Below, piece by piece: positions 35,751 through 45,328 of a stretch of DNA of 64,000 nucleotides; the first letter of the stretch is position 1; every line of letters begins with the position of its first letter. The stretch is taken from contig UWOR01000011.1 in the NCBI GenBank assembly GCA_900604495.1, forward strand, positions 1 through 64,000, given 5' to 3'. Origin of the DNA: Desulfovibrio sp. Marseille-P6017. GTDB lineage: Bacteria; Bacillota_A; Clostridia; Peptostreptococcales; Peptostreptococcaceae. The notes below the pieces were generated by a model, which worked only from the letters and a program-made list of their open reading frames with translations, was not told the origin of the DNA and did not search any database. Position numbers and translations under genes: made by a program.

Positions 35751-37652
35751 ATGAATTGTAATAGTTGTAAAATGTGTAAGAGTGCAGATGAAAGGCTGCA
35801 AACTTTTGTATCTACTAAAGAATTTGACACGGCATTTCATAGAACTGAGCAGCAAAAACAAAAGTGTGGGTTTGGTCTTCAAGGTGTCTGTTGTAGGTTA
35901 TGCGCAAATGGACCTTGTAGGATAACTCCTAAATCACCAAAAGGAATTTGTGGAGCTGATGCAGATACAATAGTAGCTAGAAATTTTCTAAGAGCTGTAT
36001 CATCAGGATCTGCTTGTTATATTCATGTAGTAGAAAACACTGCTTTAAATTTAAAACATATAGGGGAGACAAAAGGCATAATAAAGAGTGAAAAAGCCTT
36101 AAATTATCTAGCACAAAAACTAGGGATAGAGGAAAATAATAAATATGAAAAATGCATAAAAATATCAAACGCAGTTCTAAATGATTTATATAAACCAAGA
36201 TTTGAAAAAATGGAATTAGTAGAAAAAATAGCATATAAACCTAGAGTAGAAAAGTGGAAAGCACTTGGTATAATGCCTGGTGGAGCAAAATCAGAAGTTT
36301 TTGATGGAGTAGTGAAATCTTCAACAAACTTAAATAGCGATCCAGTTGATATGTTAATGAATTGTTTAAGTCTAGGAATTTCAACAGGACTATATGGATT
36401 AACATTGACAAATCTTCTAAATGACATAATGTTAGGTGATCCAGTAATAAGAATGGCTCCAGTAGGGTTTAGAGTAATAGATGAAGATTATATAAATATA
36501 ATGATAACAGGACACCAACATTCAATATTTACAAGTTTCCAAGATAAATTAACACAACCAGAAATAGTGAAATTAGCAAAAAATGCAGGTGCAAAAGGAT
36601 TTAGATTAGTAGGATGTACTTGTGTAGGTCAAGATTTGCAGTTAAGAGGTGAGCACTATCAAGATATATTTGCAGGTCATGCAGGAAATAATTTTACAAG
36701 TGAAGCGGTTTTATCAACTGGGGCAATAGATATGGTTGTTTCAGAATTTAACTGTACAATACCAGGATTAGAGCCAATTGCGGATTCCTTACAAGTAAAA
36801 ATGATGTGCTTAGATGATGTCGCTAAAAAGAAGAATGCAGAATATATTTATTTGGATAGAAATAAATATGATGAAATAGATATGAAGTTAATTAACGAAG
36901 CATTAGATTCTTATAAAACAAGAAGAGGAAGTGTTCAAATAGATATACCTAAAGATCACGGTTATGAAGAGTCTTTAACAGGTGTAAGTGAAAAGAATTT
37001 AAAAGATTTCTTAGGAAACTCTTGGAAGCCACTTGTAGATTTAATTGCAGATGGAACTATAAAGGGAATAGCAGCTATAGTAGGATGTTCGAATATGACA
37101 GCAGGTGGACATGATATAAATACAGTAGAGCTAACTAAAGAATTAATAAAGAGAGACATTATAGTTTTGTCTGCAGGATGTTCAACAGGTGGACTTGAGA
37201 ATGTAGGTTTTATGTCTTTAGGAGCTGAAGAATTAGCGGGAGAAAATTTAAAATTAGTATGCAAAAAATTAGGAATACCACCAGTATTAAACTTTGGTCC
37301 ATGTCTAGCAATTGGTAGATTAGAAATAGTAGCAACAGAATTAGCTGAATATATGGGTGTAGATTTACCGCAATTACCATTAGTATTATCAGCTCCACAA
37401 TGGTTAGAAGAGCAAGCATTAGCTGATGGAGCATTTGGATTAGCACTAGGCTTACCATTACACTTAGCATTACCTCCATTTATAACAGGAAGTAAATTAG
37501 TTACAGAAGTATTAACAGAATCACTAAAAGATATAACAGGTGGTAATGTAATAGTAAATCCAGATCCTAAATCAACAGCTGATCAACTAGTGGAAATAAT
37601 AGTAGATAGAAGACAAAAACTTGGATTAAAGGAAGTGGAAGTCTATGCATAG
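35751..37652 (+). CDS. cooS: Anaerobic Ni-Fe carbon monoxide dehydrogenase, catalytic subunit CooS
   Basis: Oxidises CO to CO2 (reversibly), passing electrons to ferredoxin-like partners. 633 residues, normal for monofunctional CODH. The N-terminal B/D-cluster cysteines are present (KCGFGLQGVCCRLC, NGPC, GICGAD). C-cluster ligands appear complete: His in GHQHSIF, Cys in GCTCVG, FNCTIPG, VGCSNM, SAGCSTGG and FGPCLAIGR. AAGGGGG precedes the ATG. It overlaps the CooF-like gene by 8 bases and heads a three-gene operon. No acetyl-CoA synthase subunit is in the window. Confidence 0.97.
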   Translation: MNCNSCKMCKSADERLQTFVSTKEFDTAFHRTEQQKQKCGFGLQGVCCRLCANGPCRITPKSPKGICGADADTIVARNFLRAVSSGSACYIHVVENTALNLKHIGETKGIIKSEKALNYLAQKLGIEENNKYEKCIKISNAVLNDLYKPRFEKMELVEKIAYKPRVEKWKALGIMPGGAKSEVFDGVVKSSTNLNSDPVDMLMNCLSLGISTGLYGLTLTNLLNDIMLGDPVIRMAPVGFRVIDEDYINIMITGHQHSIFTSFQDKLTQPEIVKLAKNAGAKGFRLVGCTCVGQDLQLRGEHYQDIFAGHAGNNFTSEAVLSTGAIDMVVSEFNCTIPGLEPIADSLQVKMMCLDDVAKKKNAEYIYLDRNKYDEIDMKLINEALDSYKTRRGSVQIDIPKDHGYEESLTGVSEKNLKDFLGNSWKPLVDLIADGTIKGIAAIVGCSNMTAGGHDINTVELTKELIKRDIIVLSAGCSTGGLENVGFMSLGAEELAGENLKLVCKKLGIPPVLNFGPCLAIGRLEIVATELAEYMGVDLPQLPLVLSAPQWLEEQALADGAFGLALGLPLHLALPPFITGSKLVTEVLTESLKDITGGNVIVNPDPKSTADQLVEIIVDRRQKLGLKEVEVYA

Positions 37653-38100
37653 AATTTTAATAAATAAAGATTTATGTGCAGGATGCAAAAGTTGTATTTT
37701 AGGATGTATGCTAAAGCATAGTAATGTTGAAAATATATATTTTTTAGATTTAGAAGATAAAGATAATGAAAGTATGGGGCATATAGAGCTTGATAAATAT
37801 AGTAAACCTGTTCCTATATTTTGTAGACACTGTGAAGAACCAGAGTGTGTAATTACTTGCATGAGTGGTGCTATGAAAAAAGATAAAGAAACTGGTATAG
37901 TTTCATACGATGATAAAAAATGTGGTTCATGCTATATGTGTATTATGTCATGTCCTTATGGACTTTTAAAAGTTGATGATAGAACCAAGAAAAATATATT
38001 AAAATGTGATTTATGCAAAGATGAGGAACTCCCTAGATGTGTAGCTAGTTGTCCTACGGGAGCAATAGAGTTACAAAAGGAGGAAATTTATGCTGAGTAA
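37645..38100 (+). CDS. cooF: CooF-like four-cluster ferredoxin
   Basis: 151-residue iron-sulphur electron carrier of the CooF/HycB type. Four Cys groups are visible: CAGCKSCILGC (near 13), CRHCEEPECVITC (near 60), CGSCYMCIMSC (near 93) and CDLCKDEELPRCVASC (near 120), enough for up to four [4Fe-4S] clusters. It overlaps cooS by 8 bases and the oxidoreductase gene by 11, so all three are translationally coupled. It should move electrons from CODH to the flavin oxidoreductase that follows. Confidence 0.93.
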   Translation: MHRILINKDLCAGCKSCILGCMLKHSNVENIYFLDLEDKDNESMGHIELDKYSKPVPIFCRHCEEPECVITCMSGAMKKDKETGIVSYDDKKCGSCYMCIMSCPYGLLKVDDRTKKNILKCDLCKDEELPRCVASCPTGAIELQKEEIYAE

Positions 38101-39328
38101 AAAAGAGTATATTATATTAGGCGCTAGTGCCGCAGGAATAAATGCAGCTAAAACATTAAGGGAATTAGACTCATATTCAAATATAACTATAATTTCAAAA
38201 GATGATAAGGTTTATTCGCGTTGTATGCTACATCATGTAATTTCAGGTCATAGAAGTATAGAAGATATCAGTTTTATAGAAGAAAGTTTTATGAGAGATA
38301 ATAATATAAAATGGATAAAAGGTAAAATAGTTAAGAATATAGATATATATAATAAAAAGGTTATTATTAATGATGATAGTGTACCATATGATAATCTACT
38401 AATAGCAACAGGAGCATCATCATTCATACCTCTAATAAAAAATATAAAAGAAGGTAGAAATATATATTCATTAAGAAATATAGATGATGTATACAATATA
38501 AAGGATAAGTTAATTAATTCAAAAAAAGTAGCTATAATAGGGGCAGGTCTTATAGGAATAGATGCATTAACAGGTATAATAGAATATAAAGATTTAGACA
38601 TATCATTAATATATCCTAGTGAGTTTATATTAGATAGACAGTTAGATAAGTATTCATCTAAAGTATATGAAGAAGAATTCATAAAAAAGGGTATAAATTT
38701 ACATTCAAACAGCACTATAAGTGAGATTACATTAGATAATAACAACAATGTTTCAGGTGTTAGATTAAATGATGGAAGTGTTGTTGATTGTGATTTATTA
38801 ATAGTAGCTACAGGAGTTGTTCCAAATAGTGATTTTATAAGTGGAACAGATATAGAATATGATAGAGGTATAGTAATAAATAATAAATGTGAAACTTCAG
38901 TAAAAGATATTTATGCAGCAGGGGATGTGATTGGAAAAAATGCAATTTGGCCTTTAGCAGTAAAACAAGGTATAGTAGCTGCAAATAATATGGCAGGTAA
39001 AGAAAAATTGCTAGATGATAACTTTACATTCAAAAACAGTATGAACTTTATGGGTATACCGACAATATCATTAGGTATTGTAAATCCACAAGATGATAGT
39101 TATAATACTACAACTAGAAATGACGATGATGGATATAGAAAGTTTGTATATAAAGATAATATAATATATGGATTTATAGCCCAAGGGGATATTTCATATA
39201 CAGGAGTTATAACTCAATTAATAAAAAATAAAATAGAAATCGATAATTTAGAAGATATAATATTTGATATAGGATACTCAGATTTCTTTTCAATGAAAGA
39301 AAATGGAGAGTTTGAATATAGTATTTAA
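38090..39328 (+). CDS. FAD/NAD(P)-dependent oxidoreductase of the CODH operon
   Basis: 412 residues, class II pyridine-nucleotide-disulphide oxidoreductase fold without a redox CxxC pair at the usual place. FAD-binding IILGASAAGINAA (about 5-17), NAD-binding VAIIGAGLIGIDA (about 147-159) and the second FAD motif IYAAGDVIG (near 280) are visible. AAAGGAGG lies inside the end of cooF. Similar cooS-cooF-oxidoreductase operons in acetogenic clostridia are thought to couple CO oxidation to NAD(P)+ reduction; the acceptor here is inferred. Confidence 0.88.
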   Translation: MLSKKEYIILGASAAGINAAKTLRELDSYSNITIISKDDKVYSRCMLHHVISGHRSIEDISFIEESFMRDNNIKWIKGKIVKNIDIYNKKVIINDDSVPYDNLLIATGASSFIPLIKNIKEGRNIYSLRNIDDVYNIKDKLINSKKVAIIGAGLIGIDALTGIIEYKDLDISLIYPSEFILDRQLDKYSSKVYEEEFIKKGINLHSNSTISEITLDNNNNVSGVRLNDGSVVDCDLLIVATGVVPNSDFISGTDIEYDRGIVINNKCETSVKDIYAAGDVIGKNAIWPLAVKQGIVAANNMAGKEKLLDDNFTFKNSMNFMGIPTISLGIVNPQDDSYNTTTRNDDDGYRKFVYKDNIIYGFIAQGDISYTGVITQLIKNKIEIDNLEDIIFDIGYSDFFSMKENGEFEYSI

Positions 39329-39341
39329 TTGACAAGAAAAT

Positions 39342-39372
39342 GACTATAATAAGAATTATAGTCGTTTTTAAT
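39342..39372 (+). terminator. Terminator after the CODH operon
   Basis: 9-bp perfect stem GACTATAAT / ATTATAGTC with a four-base loop, then G and five T. Confidence 0.88.
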
Positions 39373-39685
39373 ATTTATATTTAAATTAAAAATTATGCCC
39401 ATTTTTAATCCGAATTATGCACATAAAAATAGGAAAAGCTAGAAAAAACTTTACTTCTCCTTGAAATTACTATATAATTTAATTAAAACAAATTTTGGAT
39501 AAAATAAGTTAATTTAACTTTTGATAAAAATCTTATACAAGATGTAAATTTTTATTTTGTTTCGCTAACATAAGAATACTATAAAATTTAAAAAAATAAA
39601 TTACAAATTAGTTACAAATTTACTACAATCTTGTGTATTAGTATTTTATCCTTGCATTTATAGTGAATTTTAGGAGGAAGTATAT
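39370..39685 (+). other. Long leader before the NlpC/P60 gene
   Basis: About 315 AT-rich bases between the CODH terminator and the hydrolase gene. I looked for a c-di-AMP (ydaO-type) riboswitch, which often precedes such hydrolases, and did not find its conserved core. No ORF or clear promoter stands out. Confidence 0.5.
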
Positions 39686-40777
39686 ATGAAGAGAAAAATA
39701 TTAGTACCTATGTTTGCATCAGTAATGGCAATATCATCAATGACTGCAGTAGTAAATGCAGATGAAGTTAAGCCTGCTGAAAATATAGAAGATAAAACTA
39801 GCCAAGGTGCTATAGATTTAGATGAATATAAAGAAATTACATATAAAAAAGCAACTGTTAAAGATGGAGTTGCTGTAAAAATAAGAAATGAAGGTTCTGT
39901 AAAGCTTGTAGCTTATACAGGAGATGAGTTTAAAGTTTTAGCTACTCAAGGAGATTGGGTTGAAGTTTCTGTAGGAGATGAAAAAGGATGGATTCCATCA
40001 AGATATGTTGATGTAGAATCTGCTTCAGCTTTTGTTACAGAAGAAAAAGTTAATTTTAGAAAAGAATCAAATACAGATTCTGAAATAATAGAAGAATTAA
40101 CTAAAGGAACTGAACTACAAGTAGTTGAGGTTCAAGATGAATGGATAAAAGTAAAAAATGGTGAAGAAGAAGGATATGTAAATGCAAATTATGTATCAGA
40201 TGAAGCGCCTGTAATAGAAGAAGTTGTTGTTGAAGATCAAGCTATAAATACAGTTTCAACAACTCAAAACTCTAACTCAAATATTCAAACTACAAACAAT
40301 GTTACAAATAACACTACGAATAATGCTACAAACAATACATCAAGCAATCAAAATAGTAGTTCATCAAATAAAATAGAACAAAGTAACACAAATGTTCCAG
40401 CTGCAAATACATCATTAGCTCAAGCAGTTGTTAACTTAGCGTACTCTAAGATAGGATCTCCATACGTATGGGGTGCAGAAGGTCCAAATAGCTTTGACTG
40501 TTCAGGATTAACTTCTTATGTATATAAGAATGCTGCAGGAATATCTATACCTAGGTCGTCATCTGCTCAGTCTACATATGGGACAACTGTAAGTAAAGCT
40601 AATTTACAACCAGGAGACTTAGTATTTTTCGGAAGTGGAAGTGTAAGTCACGTTGGTATATATATAGGTGGTGGAAATATGATACATTCACCTAAACCAG
40701 GAGAAACTGTAAAGATAACTAGTATAAATTCTTCTTATTATACGAATAGATTTATAACTGCGAAGAGAGTTTTATAA
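39686..40777 (+). CDS. Secreted SH3/NlpC-P60 cell-wall endopeptidase
   Basis: 363 residues, exported by a signal peptide (about 1-25, ending VVNADE). Two bacterial SH3 domains follow (about 50-110 and 112-170), then a long Asn/Thr/Ser-rich linker (about 190-245) and a C-terminal NlpC/P60 domain. The catalytic triad is visible: Cys272 in FDCSGLT, His322 in VSHVGIY and His334 in MIHSP. It should cut stem peptides of peptidoglycan outside the cell, in growth or separation. It stands alone between terminators. Confidence 0.94.
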   Translation: MKRKILVPMFASVMAISSMTAVVNADEVKPAENIEDKTSQGAIDLDEYKEITYKKATVKDGVAVKIRNEGSVKLVAYTGDEFKVLATQGDWVEVSVGDEKGWIPSRYVDVESASAFVTEEKVNFRKESNTDSEIIEELTKGTELQVVEVQDEWIKVKNGEEEGYVNANYVSDEAPVIEEVVVEDQAINTVSTTQNSNSNIQTTNNVTNNTTNNATNNTSSNQNSSSSNKIEQSNTNVPAANTSLAQAVVNLAYSKIGSPYVWGAEGPNSFDCSGLTSYVYKNAAGISIPRSSSAQSTYGTTVSKANLQPGDLVFFGSGSVSHVGIYIGGGNMIHSPKPGETVKITSINSSYYTNRFITAKRVL

Positions 40778-40791
40778 TAGAATAATAAATT

Positions 40792-40831
40792 AAAGGGATG
40801 CTAAAATTTAATGTTAGCATCCTTTTTTTTA
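40792..40831 (+). terminator. Terminator after the NlpC/P60 gene
   Basis: GATGCTAA / TTAGCATC stem with flanking AAAGG / CCTTT pairs, followed by eight T. Confidence 0.9.
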
Positions 40832-40849
40832 ATAAATTCTGTTAACATA

Positions 40850-40878
40850 TTGACATAGATTTATAAAAATGATAACCT
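40850..40878 (+). promoter_or_regulatory. Promoter of the pyr operon
   Basis: TTGACA (40850-40855), 17 bases, TAACCT with an extended TG (TGATAACCT). It would place the start point near 40885, giving a short leader of about 60 bases. Confidence 0.55.
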
Positions 40879-40903
40879 TACTTAAAGAATAAAATACTTT
40901 TAA

Positions 40904-40925
40904 TTTTAGTCCAGAGAGGCTAAAA
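40904..40925 (+). promoter_or_regulatory. PyrR-type RNA-binding hairpin at the pyrB ribosome binding site
   Basis: TTTTAG / CTAAAA stem enclosing TCCAGAGAGG, the sequence bound by the UMP-sensing regulator PyrR in pyr leader RNAs. The hairpin directly abuts the Shine-Dalgarno AAAGGAGG (about 40925-40932) of pyrB. I see no terminator or antiterminator, so it looks like a translation-level switch. PyrR itself is not encoded in the window. Confidence 0.75.
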
Positions 40926-40942
40926 AAGGAGGAACTAATAAA

Positions 40943-41878
40943 ATGTTAAAATCAAGGAATTTAATCCAACCAGAAGACTTTTCTGTTGAGGAAATAGATG
41001 AAATATTAGAATTATCTCAAAAAATAATTGATAATCCGTCAAATTATTCCCGTATATGTGAAGGTAAATTAATGGCTACATTGTTTTATGAGCCATCAAC
41101 AAGAACAAGATTAAGCTTTGAAGCAGCGATGAAAAGATTAGGTGGTCAAGTAATAGGTTTTTCTGAACCAAATTCATCATCAGTATCAAAAGGAGAATCT
41201 CTAGGAGATACAATGAAAACTGTATCAAACTATGTTGATTTAATAGTTATGAGGCATCCTCAATTTGGAGCAGCAAATGAAGCTATAAAATATACTGAAG
41301 TACCTTTTATAAACGCGGGAGATGGAGGAAATCAACATCCAACTCAAACACTTACCGATTTACTTACAATAAAGTCACTTAAAGGAAATTTAGAAAATCA
41401 CACAATTGGTATATGCGGAGACTTAAAAAATGGAAGAACAGTACATTCTTTAGTTAAAGCAATGGCTAGATACAAAAATACAAAATTTGTATTTATAGCA
41501 CCTAATGAACTTAAGATGCCTGATTATATAAAAGATGCTATAAAAGGACATGAATACTATGAAACTAATAGCTTAGATGAAGTTATTGATAGATTAGACG
41601 TACTGTATATGACCAGAGTTCAACAAGAAAGATTTGAAGATAAAGCTGAGTATGAAAGATTAAAAGATTATTACATACTAAATGTACCAAAACTTAGTAA
41701 TGCTAAAGAAGATATGTTAGTTATGCATCCATTACCAAGAGTAAATGAGATAGATACTGATGTAGATACTGATGAAAGAGCAGTTTATTTTAAGCAAGCT
41801 AAGTTTGGGATGTTTGTAAGAATGGCTTTGATAACAAAACTTTTAAAATTGAATTTAGAGGTGAGCACAAATGAGTAA
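40943..41878 (+). CDS. pyrB: Aspartate carbamoyltransferase catalytic subunit PyrB
   Basis: Joins carbamoyl phosphate and aspartate in pyrimidine synthesis. 311 residues. Carbamoyl-phosphate loop [13 protein letters not shown] (about 49-61), MRHPQFGAA (near 108), [15 protein letters not shown] (near 130) and [11 protein letters not shown] (near 263) are intact. There is no pyrI regulatory-subunit gene next to it. It leads pyrB-pyrC-pyrK-pyrD-pyrE under the PyrR-type hairpin, and overlaps pyrC by 8 bases. Confidence 0.97.
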   Translation: MLKSRNLIQPEDFSVEEIDEILELSQKIIDNPSNYSRICEGKLMATLFYEPSTRTRLSFEAAMKRLGGQVIGFSEPNSSSVSKGESLGDTMKTVSNYVDLIVMRHPQFGAANEAIKYTEVPFINAGDGGNQHPTQTLTDLLTIKSLKGNLENHTIGICGDLKNGRTVHSLVKAMARYKNTKFVFIAPNELKMPDYIKDAIKGHEYYETNSLDEVIDRLDVLYMTRVQQERFEDKAEYERLKDYYILNVPKLSNAKEDMLVMHPLPRVNEIDTDVDTDERAVYFKQAKFGMFVRMALITKLLKLNLEVSTNE

Positions 41879-43040
41879 CATATTATTTAGAAATGTTAGA
41901 ATTGTAGATGTTAAAAAAGACTTTAAGGCGGATTTACTTGTATCGAATGGAGTAATTTCAAAAATAGATCAAAAAATAGAAATAAAAAATGAGAGTGTAA
42001 ATATAGTAGATGGAAATGGGTACGTATTAATGCCTTCTTTTATAGACTTACATACACACTTAAGAGACCCGGGGCTGACACATAAAGAAGACTTAGAAAC
42101 AGGTCAAATGGCTGCTTTAAAAGGTGGATTTACAGTACTTTGTCCAATGGCAAATACAAAGCCGGTTTGTGATAATAAAGAGGTCATGGAATATATACTT
42201 AATAAAGCAAAAGAATTAGATTTATGCGAAATAAAGCAAGTATGCGCAATAACTAAAGATTTAGATGGTCAAGAAATGATAGATATAGCATCAATGAGAA
42301 AGTATACAGATTTATTCTCAGATGATGGATATACATTATTTAATGAAGAAATTATGAAAGAAACTTTAAGATTATCATCTCAATTGGACTTTAAAGTATT
42401 AACTCATTGTCAACCAGAGTATGAAATAGTACAAAGAGACTTAAAGATGCTAAAGGAAGTTGGCGGAAACTTACATATATGCCATATAAGTTTAGAAGAT
42501 ACTTTAAATGAAATTAAAAAATATAAGAATGAAGGATATAAGTTTACTTGTGAAGTTGGTCCACACCATATATATGGTTATGGATTAGATTATAAAGTAA
42601 ATCCAGCATTTGCTAAGGAAGAAGATATGAAATCTTTAATAGAGGGAATTAAAGATGGATATATAGATATGATAGGAACAGACCATGCGCCTCACACTGA
42701 AGATGACAAAAAAGCAGGTTCTCCAGGGATATCTAATATAGAAGTAGCATTTGCAATGGTTAATAAGGTATTTAAAGAAAATGAAATATCTTTAAATAAA
42801 TTAAGTGAGATGATGAGTGCTAATCCTGCAAAACTTCTTGGATTAAATCAAGGATTAATAGAAGAAGGATTAAAAGCAGATTTAGTTTTAATAGATGAAA
42901 ATGAAGAAGATGTAATAGATACATCTAAGTTCGTATCTAAAGGTAAAAACAATCCTTTCAATAATCAAAAGATTATAGGCAAAGTAATTATGACAATAAG
43001 AGATGGTAAAATAGCTTACAAAGTAGAGGGGGATATGTAA
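41871..43040 (+). CDS. pyrC: Dihydroorotase PyrC
   Basis: Cyclises carbamoyl-aspartate to dihydroorotate. 389 residues, amidohydrolase fold. Metal-binding motifs are visible: [12 protein letters not shown] (about 58-69), LTHCQPE (near 182), [10 protein letters not shown] (near 205) and IGTDHAPH (near 268). RBS GAGGTGAGC sits inside the end of pyrB. Its stop overlaps the pyrK start. Confidence 0.96.
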   Translation: MSNILFRNVRIVDVKKDFKADLLVSNGVISKIDQKIEIKNESVNIVDGNGYVLMPSFIDLHTHLRDPGLTHKEDLETGQMAALKGGFTVLCPMANTKPVCDNKEVMEYILNKAKELDLCEIKQVCAITKDLDGQEMIDIASMRKYTDLFSDDGYTLFNEEIMKETLRLSSQLDFKVLTHCQPEYEIVQRDLKMLKEVGGNLHICHISLEDTLNEIKKYKNEGYKFTCEVGPHHIYGYGLDYKVNPAFAKEEDMKSLIEGIKDGYIDMIGTDHAPHTEDDKKAGSPGISNIEVAFAMVNKVFKENEISLNKLSEMMSANPAKLLGLNQGLIEEGLKADLVLIDENEEDVIDTSKFVSKGKNNPFNNQKIIGKVIMTIRDGKIAYKVEGDM

Positions 43041-43726
43041 TGTATAAAGTTCTAGAAAATAGATATGTAGGGGAAGATATGTATCTAATGAGAGTGGAAG
43101 GCAACTTTAAAGGAGAAATGGGTCAATTCTATATGCTAAGAGCTTGGGACACATATCCACTTTTATCAAGACCAATAAGTATACATGATATAGATGATAA
43201 TAGTATAAGTTTCTTATATAAGGTATTTGGAGAGGGTACTGAAATTTTAAGTAGGTTAAGAGAAGGAGATACTATAAAGTTAGAGGGTCCATATGGGAAT
43301 GGTTATAGAAAGGTTGAAGGAAAGGTAGCTCTAGTAGGAGGCGGAATCGGAGTAGCCCCATTATATTTAGTTGCTAAAAATATAGAAAACTGTGATGCTT
43401 ACCTTGGATTTAGAAAAGAAGGAGTACTAATAGATAAGTATAAAGAATTATGCAAAGAAGTACATATAGCTACAGGTAATACTTTTGTAACAGATATATT
43501 AGATGTAGAAAAATATGACTATATATTAACTTGTGGACCAACACCGATGATGGAAAAAATAGTTGATATGACACAAGGAACAAACACAAAGATAATGGTA
43601 TCTTTAGAAAATCATATGGCATGTGGAGTAGGAGCTTGTTTAGTTTGTACTTGTAAAACTCAATTTGGAAATAAAAAGACTTGTAAAGATGGACCAGTAT
43701 TTTGGGGAGAGGACGTGATTTTCTAA
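43040..43726 (+). CDS. pyrK: Dihydroorotate dehydrogenase electron-transfer subunit PyrK
   Basis: FAD and [2Fe-2S] subunit that lets PyrD use NAD+ as acceptor. 228 residues. FAD-binding [10 protein letters not shown] (near 35), NAD-binding [17 protein letters not shown] (near 95) and a C-terminal 2Fe-2S Cys set [13 protein letters not shown] with a later KTCKDGPVF. Its first base overlaps the pyrC stop, and its stop overlaps the pyrD start. Confidence 0.96.
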   Translation: MYKVLENRYVGEDMYLMRVEGNFKGEMGQFYMLRAWDTYPLLSRPISIHDIDDNSISFLYKVFGEGTEILSRLREGDTIKLEGPYGNGYRKVEGKVALVGGGIGVAPLYLVAKNIENCDAYLGFRKEGVLIDKYKELCKEVHIATGNTFVTDILDVEKYDYILTCGPTPMMEKIVDMTQGTNTKIMVSLENHMACGVGACLVCTCKTQFGNKKTCKDGPVFWGEDVIF

Positions 43727-44628
43727 TGGCTAATTTAAATGTTAAGTTTGGAAATATAGACTTTAAAAATCCAGTAGTTATGGCATCAGGAACTTTTGGA
43801 TTTGGAAAAGAATATAACGAAATTTATGATATACAAAAGCTAGGTGGAGTAAGTAGCAAGGGACTTACATTAAATAAAAGATCTGGAAATGAAGGTATGA
43901 GAGTTTGTGAAACGCAATCAGGAATGATGAATAGTGTTGGACTTGAAAACCCAGGAGTACAAGGTTTTATAGATAATGAATTACAATTTTTTAAGAATTT
44001 AGATTTTGTAAGAATTGCCAATGTGGGTGGCGGAACATTAGAAGATTACATAGAAGGCGTTAAATTATTAAATGATCAACCAATAGATATGATAGAGCTT
44101 AATATATCTTGCCCAAATGTAAAAGCAGGAGGAATGGCTTTTGGTATAAAAAATGAAGTAGCAAGAGAAGTAGTAAGAGAAGTAAGGAAGGTTACAGATT
44201 TACCATTAGTAGTGAAATTATCGCCAAATGCGGAAGATATAGTTGGTATGGCTAAAGTATGTGAAGAAGAAGGTGCTGATGGAATATCTTTAGTAAATAC
44301 TTTTAAAGCAATGGCAATTGATATAAATAAAAGGAAGCCTGTTTTTGAAAATGTATATGCAGGATTATCTGGACCTGCTATAAAGCCAATAGCGCTTAGA
44401 ATGGTTCATGAAGTTTGTAATGCTGTAAATATACCAGTAATGGGAATGGGTGGAATAACAACATGGCAAGATGCTATAGAGTTTATTATGGCAGGAGCAA
44501 CATGCATACAAGTTGGAACTGCAAACTTTATTAATCCTAAGATAGGACTTGATATAATAGCTGGAATAGAAAGTTATATGGAAAGAGAAGGAATAAAAAA
44601 TTTAGACGAAATAAGAGGAATATTATAA
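43726..44628 (+). CDS. pyrD: Dihydroorotate dehydrogenase catalytic subunit PyrD (class 1B)
   Basis: Oxidises dihydroorotate to orotate with FMN; partner of PyrK. 300 residues from ATG 43726, which overlaps the pyrK stop and has GGGGAGAGG upstream; the longer frame inside pyrK is rejected. Catalytic Cys129 in NISCPNVK marks class 1. MASGTFGFG (near 20) and [15 protein letters not shown] (near 240) fit the family. NAD-dependent oxidation suits an anaerobe. Confidence 0.96.
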   Translation: MANLNVKFGNIDFKNPVVMASGTFGFGKEYNEIYDIQKLGGVSSKGLTLNKRSGNEGMRVCETQSGMMNSVGLENPGVQGFIDNELQFFKNLDFVRIANVGGGTLEDYIEGVKLLNDQPIDMIELNISCPNVKAGGMAFGIKNEVAREVVREVRKVTDLPLVVKLSPNAEDIVGMAKVCEEEGADGISLVNTFKAMAIDINKRKPVFENVYAGLSGPAIKPIALRMVHEVCNAVNIPVMGMGGITTWQDAIEFIMAGATCIQVGTANFINPKIGLDIIAGIESYMEREGIKNLDEIRGIL

Positions 44629-44670
44629 AAATTAAAATAAATAGACAATAAAAAATTGGAGGAAAGAATT

Positions 44671-45267
44671 ATGAATATAGTTGAAAATAAAGTGGATGTA
44701 GTAGAAATATTAAAGAAAAGTGATGCATTATTAGAAGGTCATTTCTTATTATCTTCTGGAAAGCATAGTAATAGATATGTGCAGTGTGCAAAGGTATTAA
44801 GATTTCCAAAGTACGCAGAAGAAGTTTTAAGTACAGTTGTTGAGCAAATAAAAGATTTAGATATAGATTTAGTAGTTGGACCAGCTATGGGTGGAGTAAT
44901 AGTTTCTTATGAATTAGGAAGACAATTAAACAAAGAAACAGTGTTTACTGAAAGAAAAGATGGTGTAATGGAATTAAGAAGAGGATTTGAAGTTAAGCCA
45001 GGAGCTAAAATAATAATAGCTGAAGATGTAGTTACAACAGGTAAATCAACTATAGAAACTAAAGAAGCATTAGAAAAATTAGGTGGAGAAGTTATTGGAG
45101 TTGCTTGTATAGCAAACAGAACTTCTAAAGATATAGGAATGCCTATATATAGTGCTATAAAGCTTGAAATAGAGGTACATGATTCTGATAAGTGTCCTTT
45201 ATGTAAAGAAGGAAAGATAGAATTAGTTAAACCAGGAAGTAGAGAATTTAAAGAAATAGGAATGTAA
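44671..45267 (+). CDS. pyrE: Orotate phosphoribosyltransferase PyrE
   Basis: Forms OMP from orotate and PRPP. 198 residues from ATG 44671 (GGAGGAAAG upstream; the longer frame includes the ribosome binding site itself). [17 protein letters not shown] (near 25) and the PRPP loop [14 protein letters not shown] (near 110-123) are visible. A C-terminal CPLC pair (near 177) is common in clostridial PyrE. Last gene of the pyr operon; pyrF and the carbamoyl-phosphate synthase genes are not here. Confidence 0.96.
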   Translation: MNIVENKVDVVEILKKSDALLEGHFLLSSGKHSNRYVQCAKVLRFPKYAEEVLSTVVEQIKDLDIDLVVGPAMGGVIVSYELGRQLNKETVFTERKDGVMELRRGFEVKPGAKIIIAEDVVTTGKSTIETKEALEKLGGEVIGVACIANRTSKDIGMPIYSAIKLEIEVHDSDKCPLCKEGKIELVKPGSREFKEIGM

Positions 45268-45280
45268 TTATTAATAAAAT

Positions 45281-45316
45281 AAAAACCTAATGATATTACT
45301 ATCATTAGGTTTTTAT
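45281..45316. terminator. Bidirectional terminator between pyrE and the LysR gene
   Basis: 15-bp perfect stem AAAAACCTAATGATA / TATCATTAGGTTTTT with a four-base loop, working on both strands between convergent genes. Confidence 0.92.
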
Positions 45317-45328
45317 TTTATTAATAAT

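Noticed and set aside
39370..39685. Possible c-di-AMP riboswitch before the NlpC/P60 gene
   Set aside because: Genes of this type often have one, but the conserved ydaO core sequences are absent from this very AT-rich leader.
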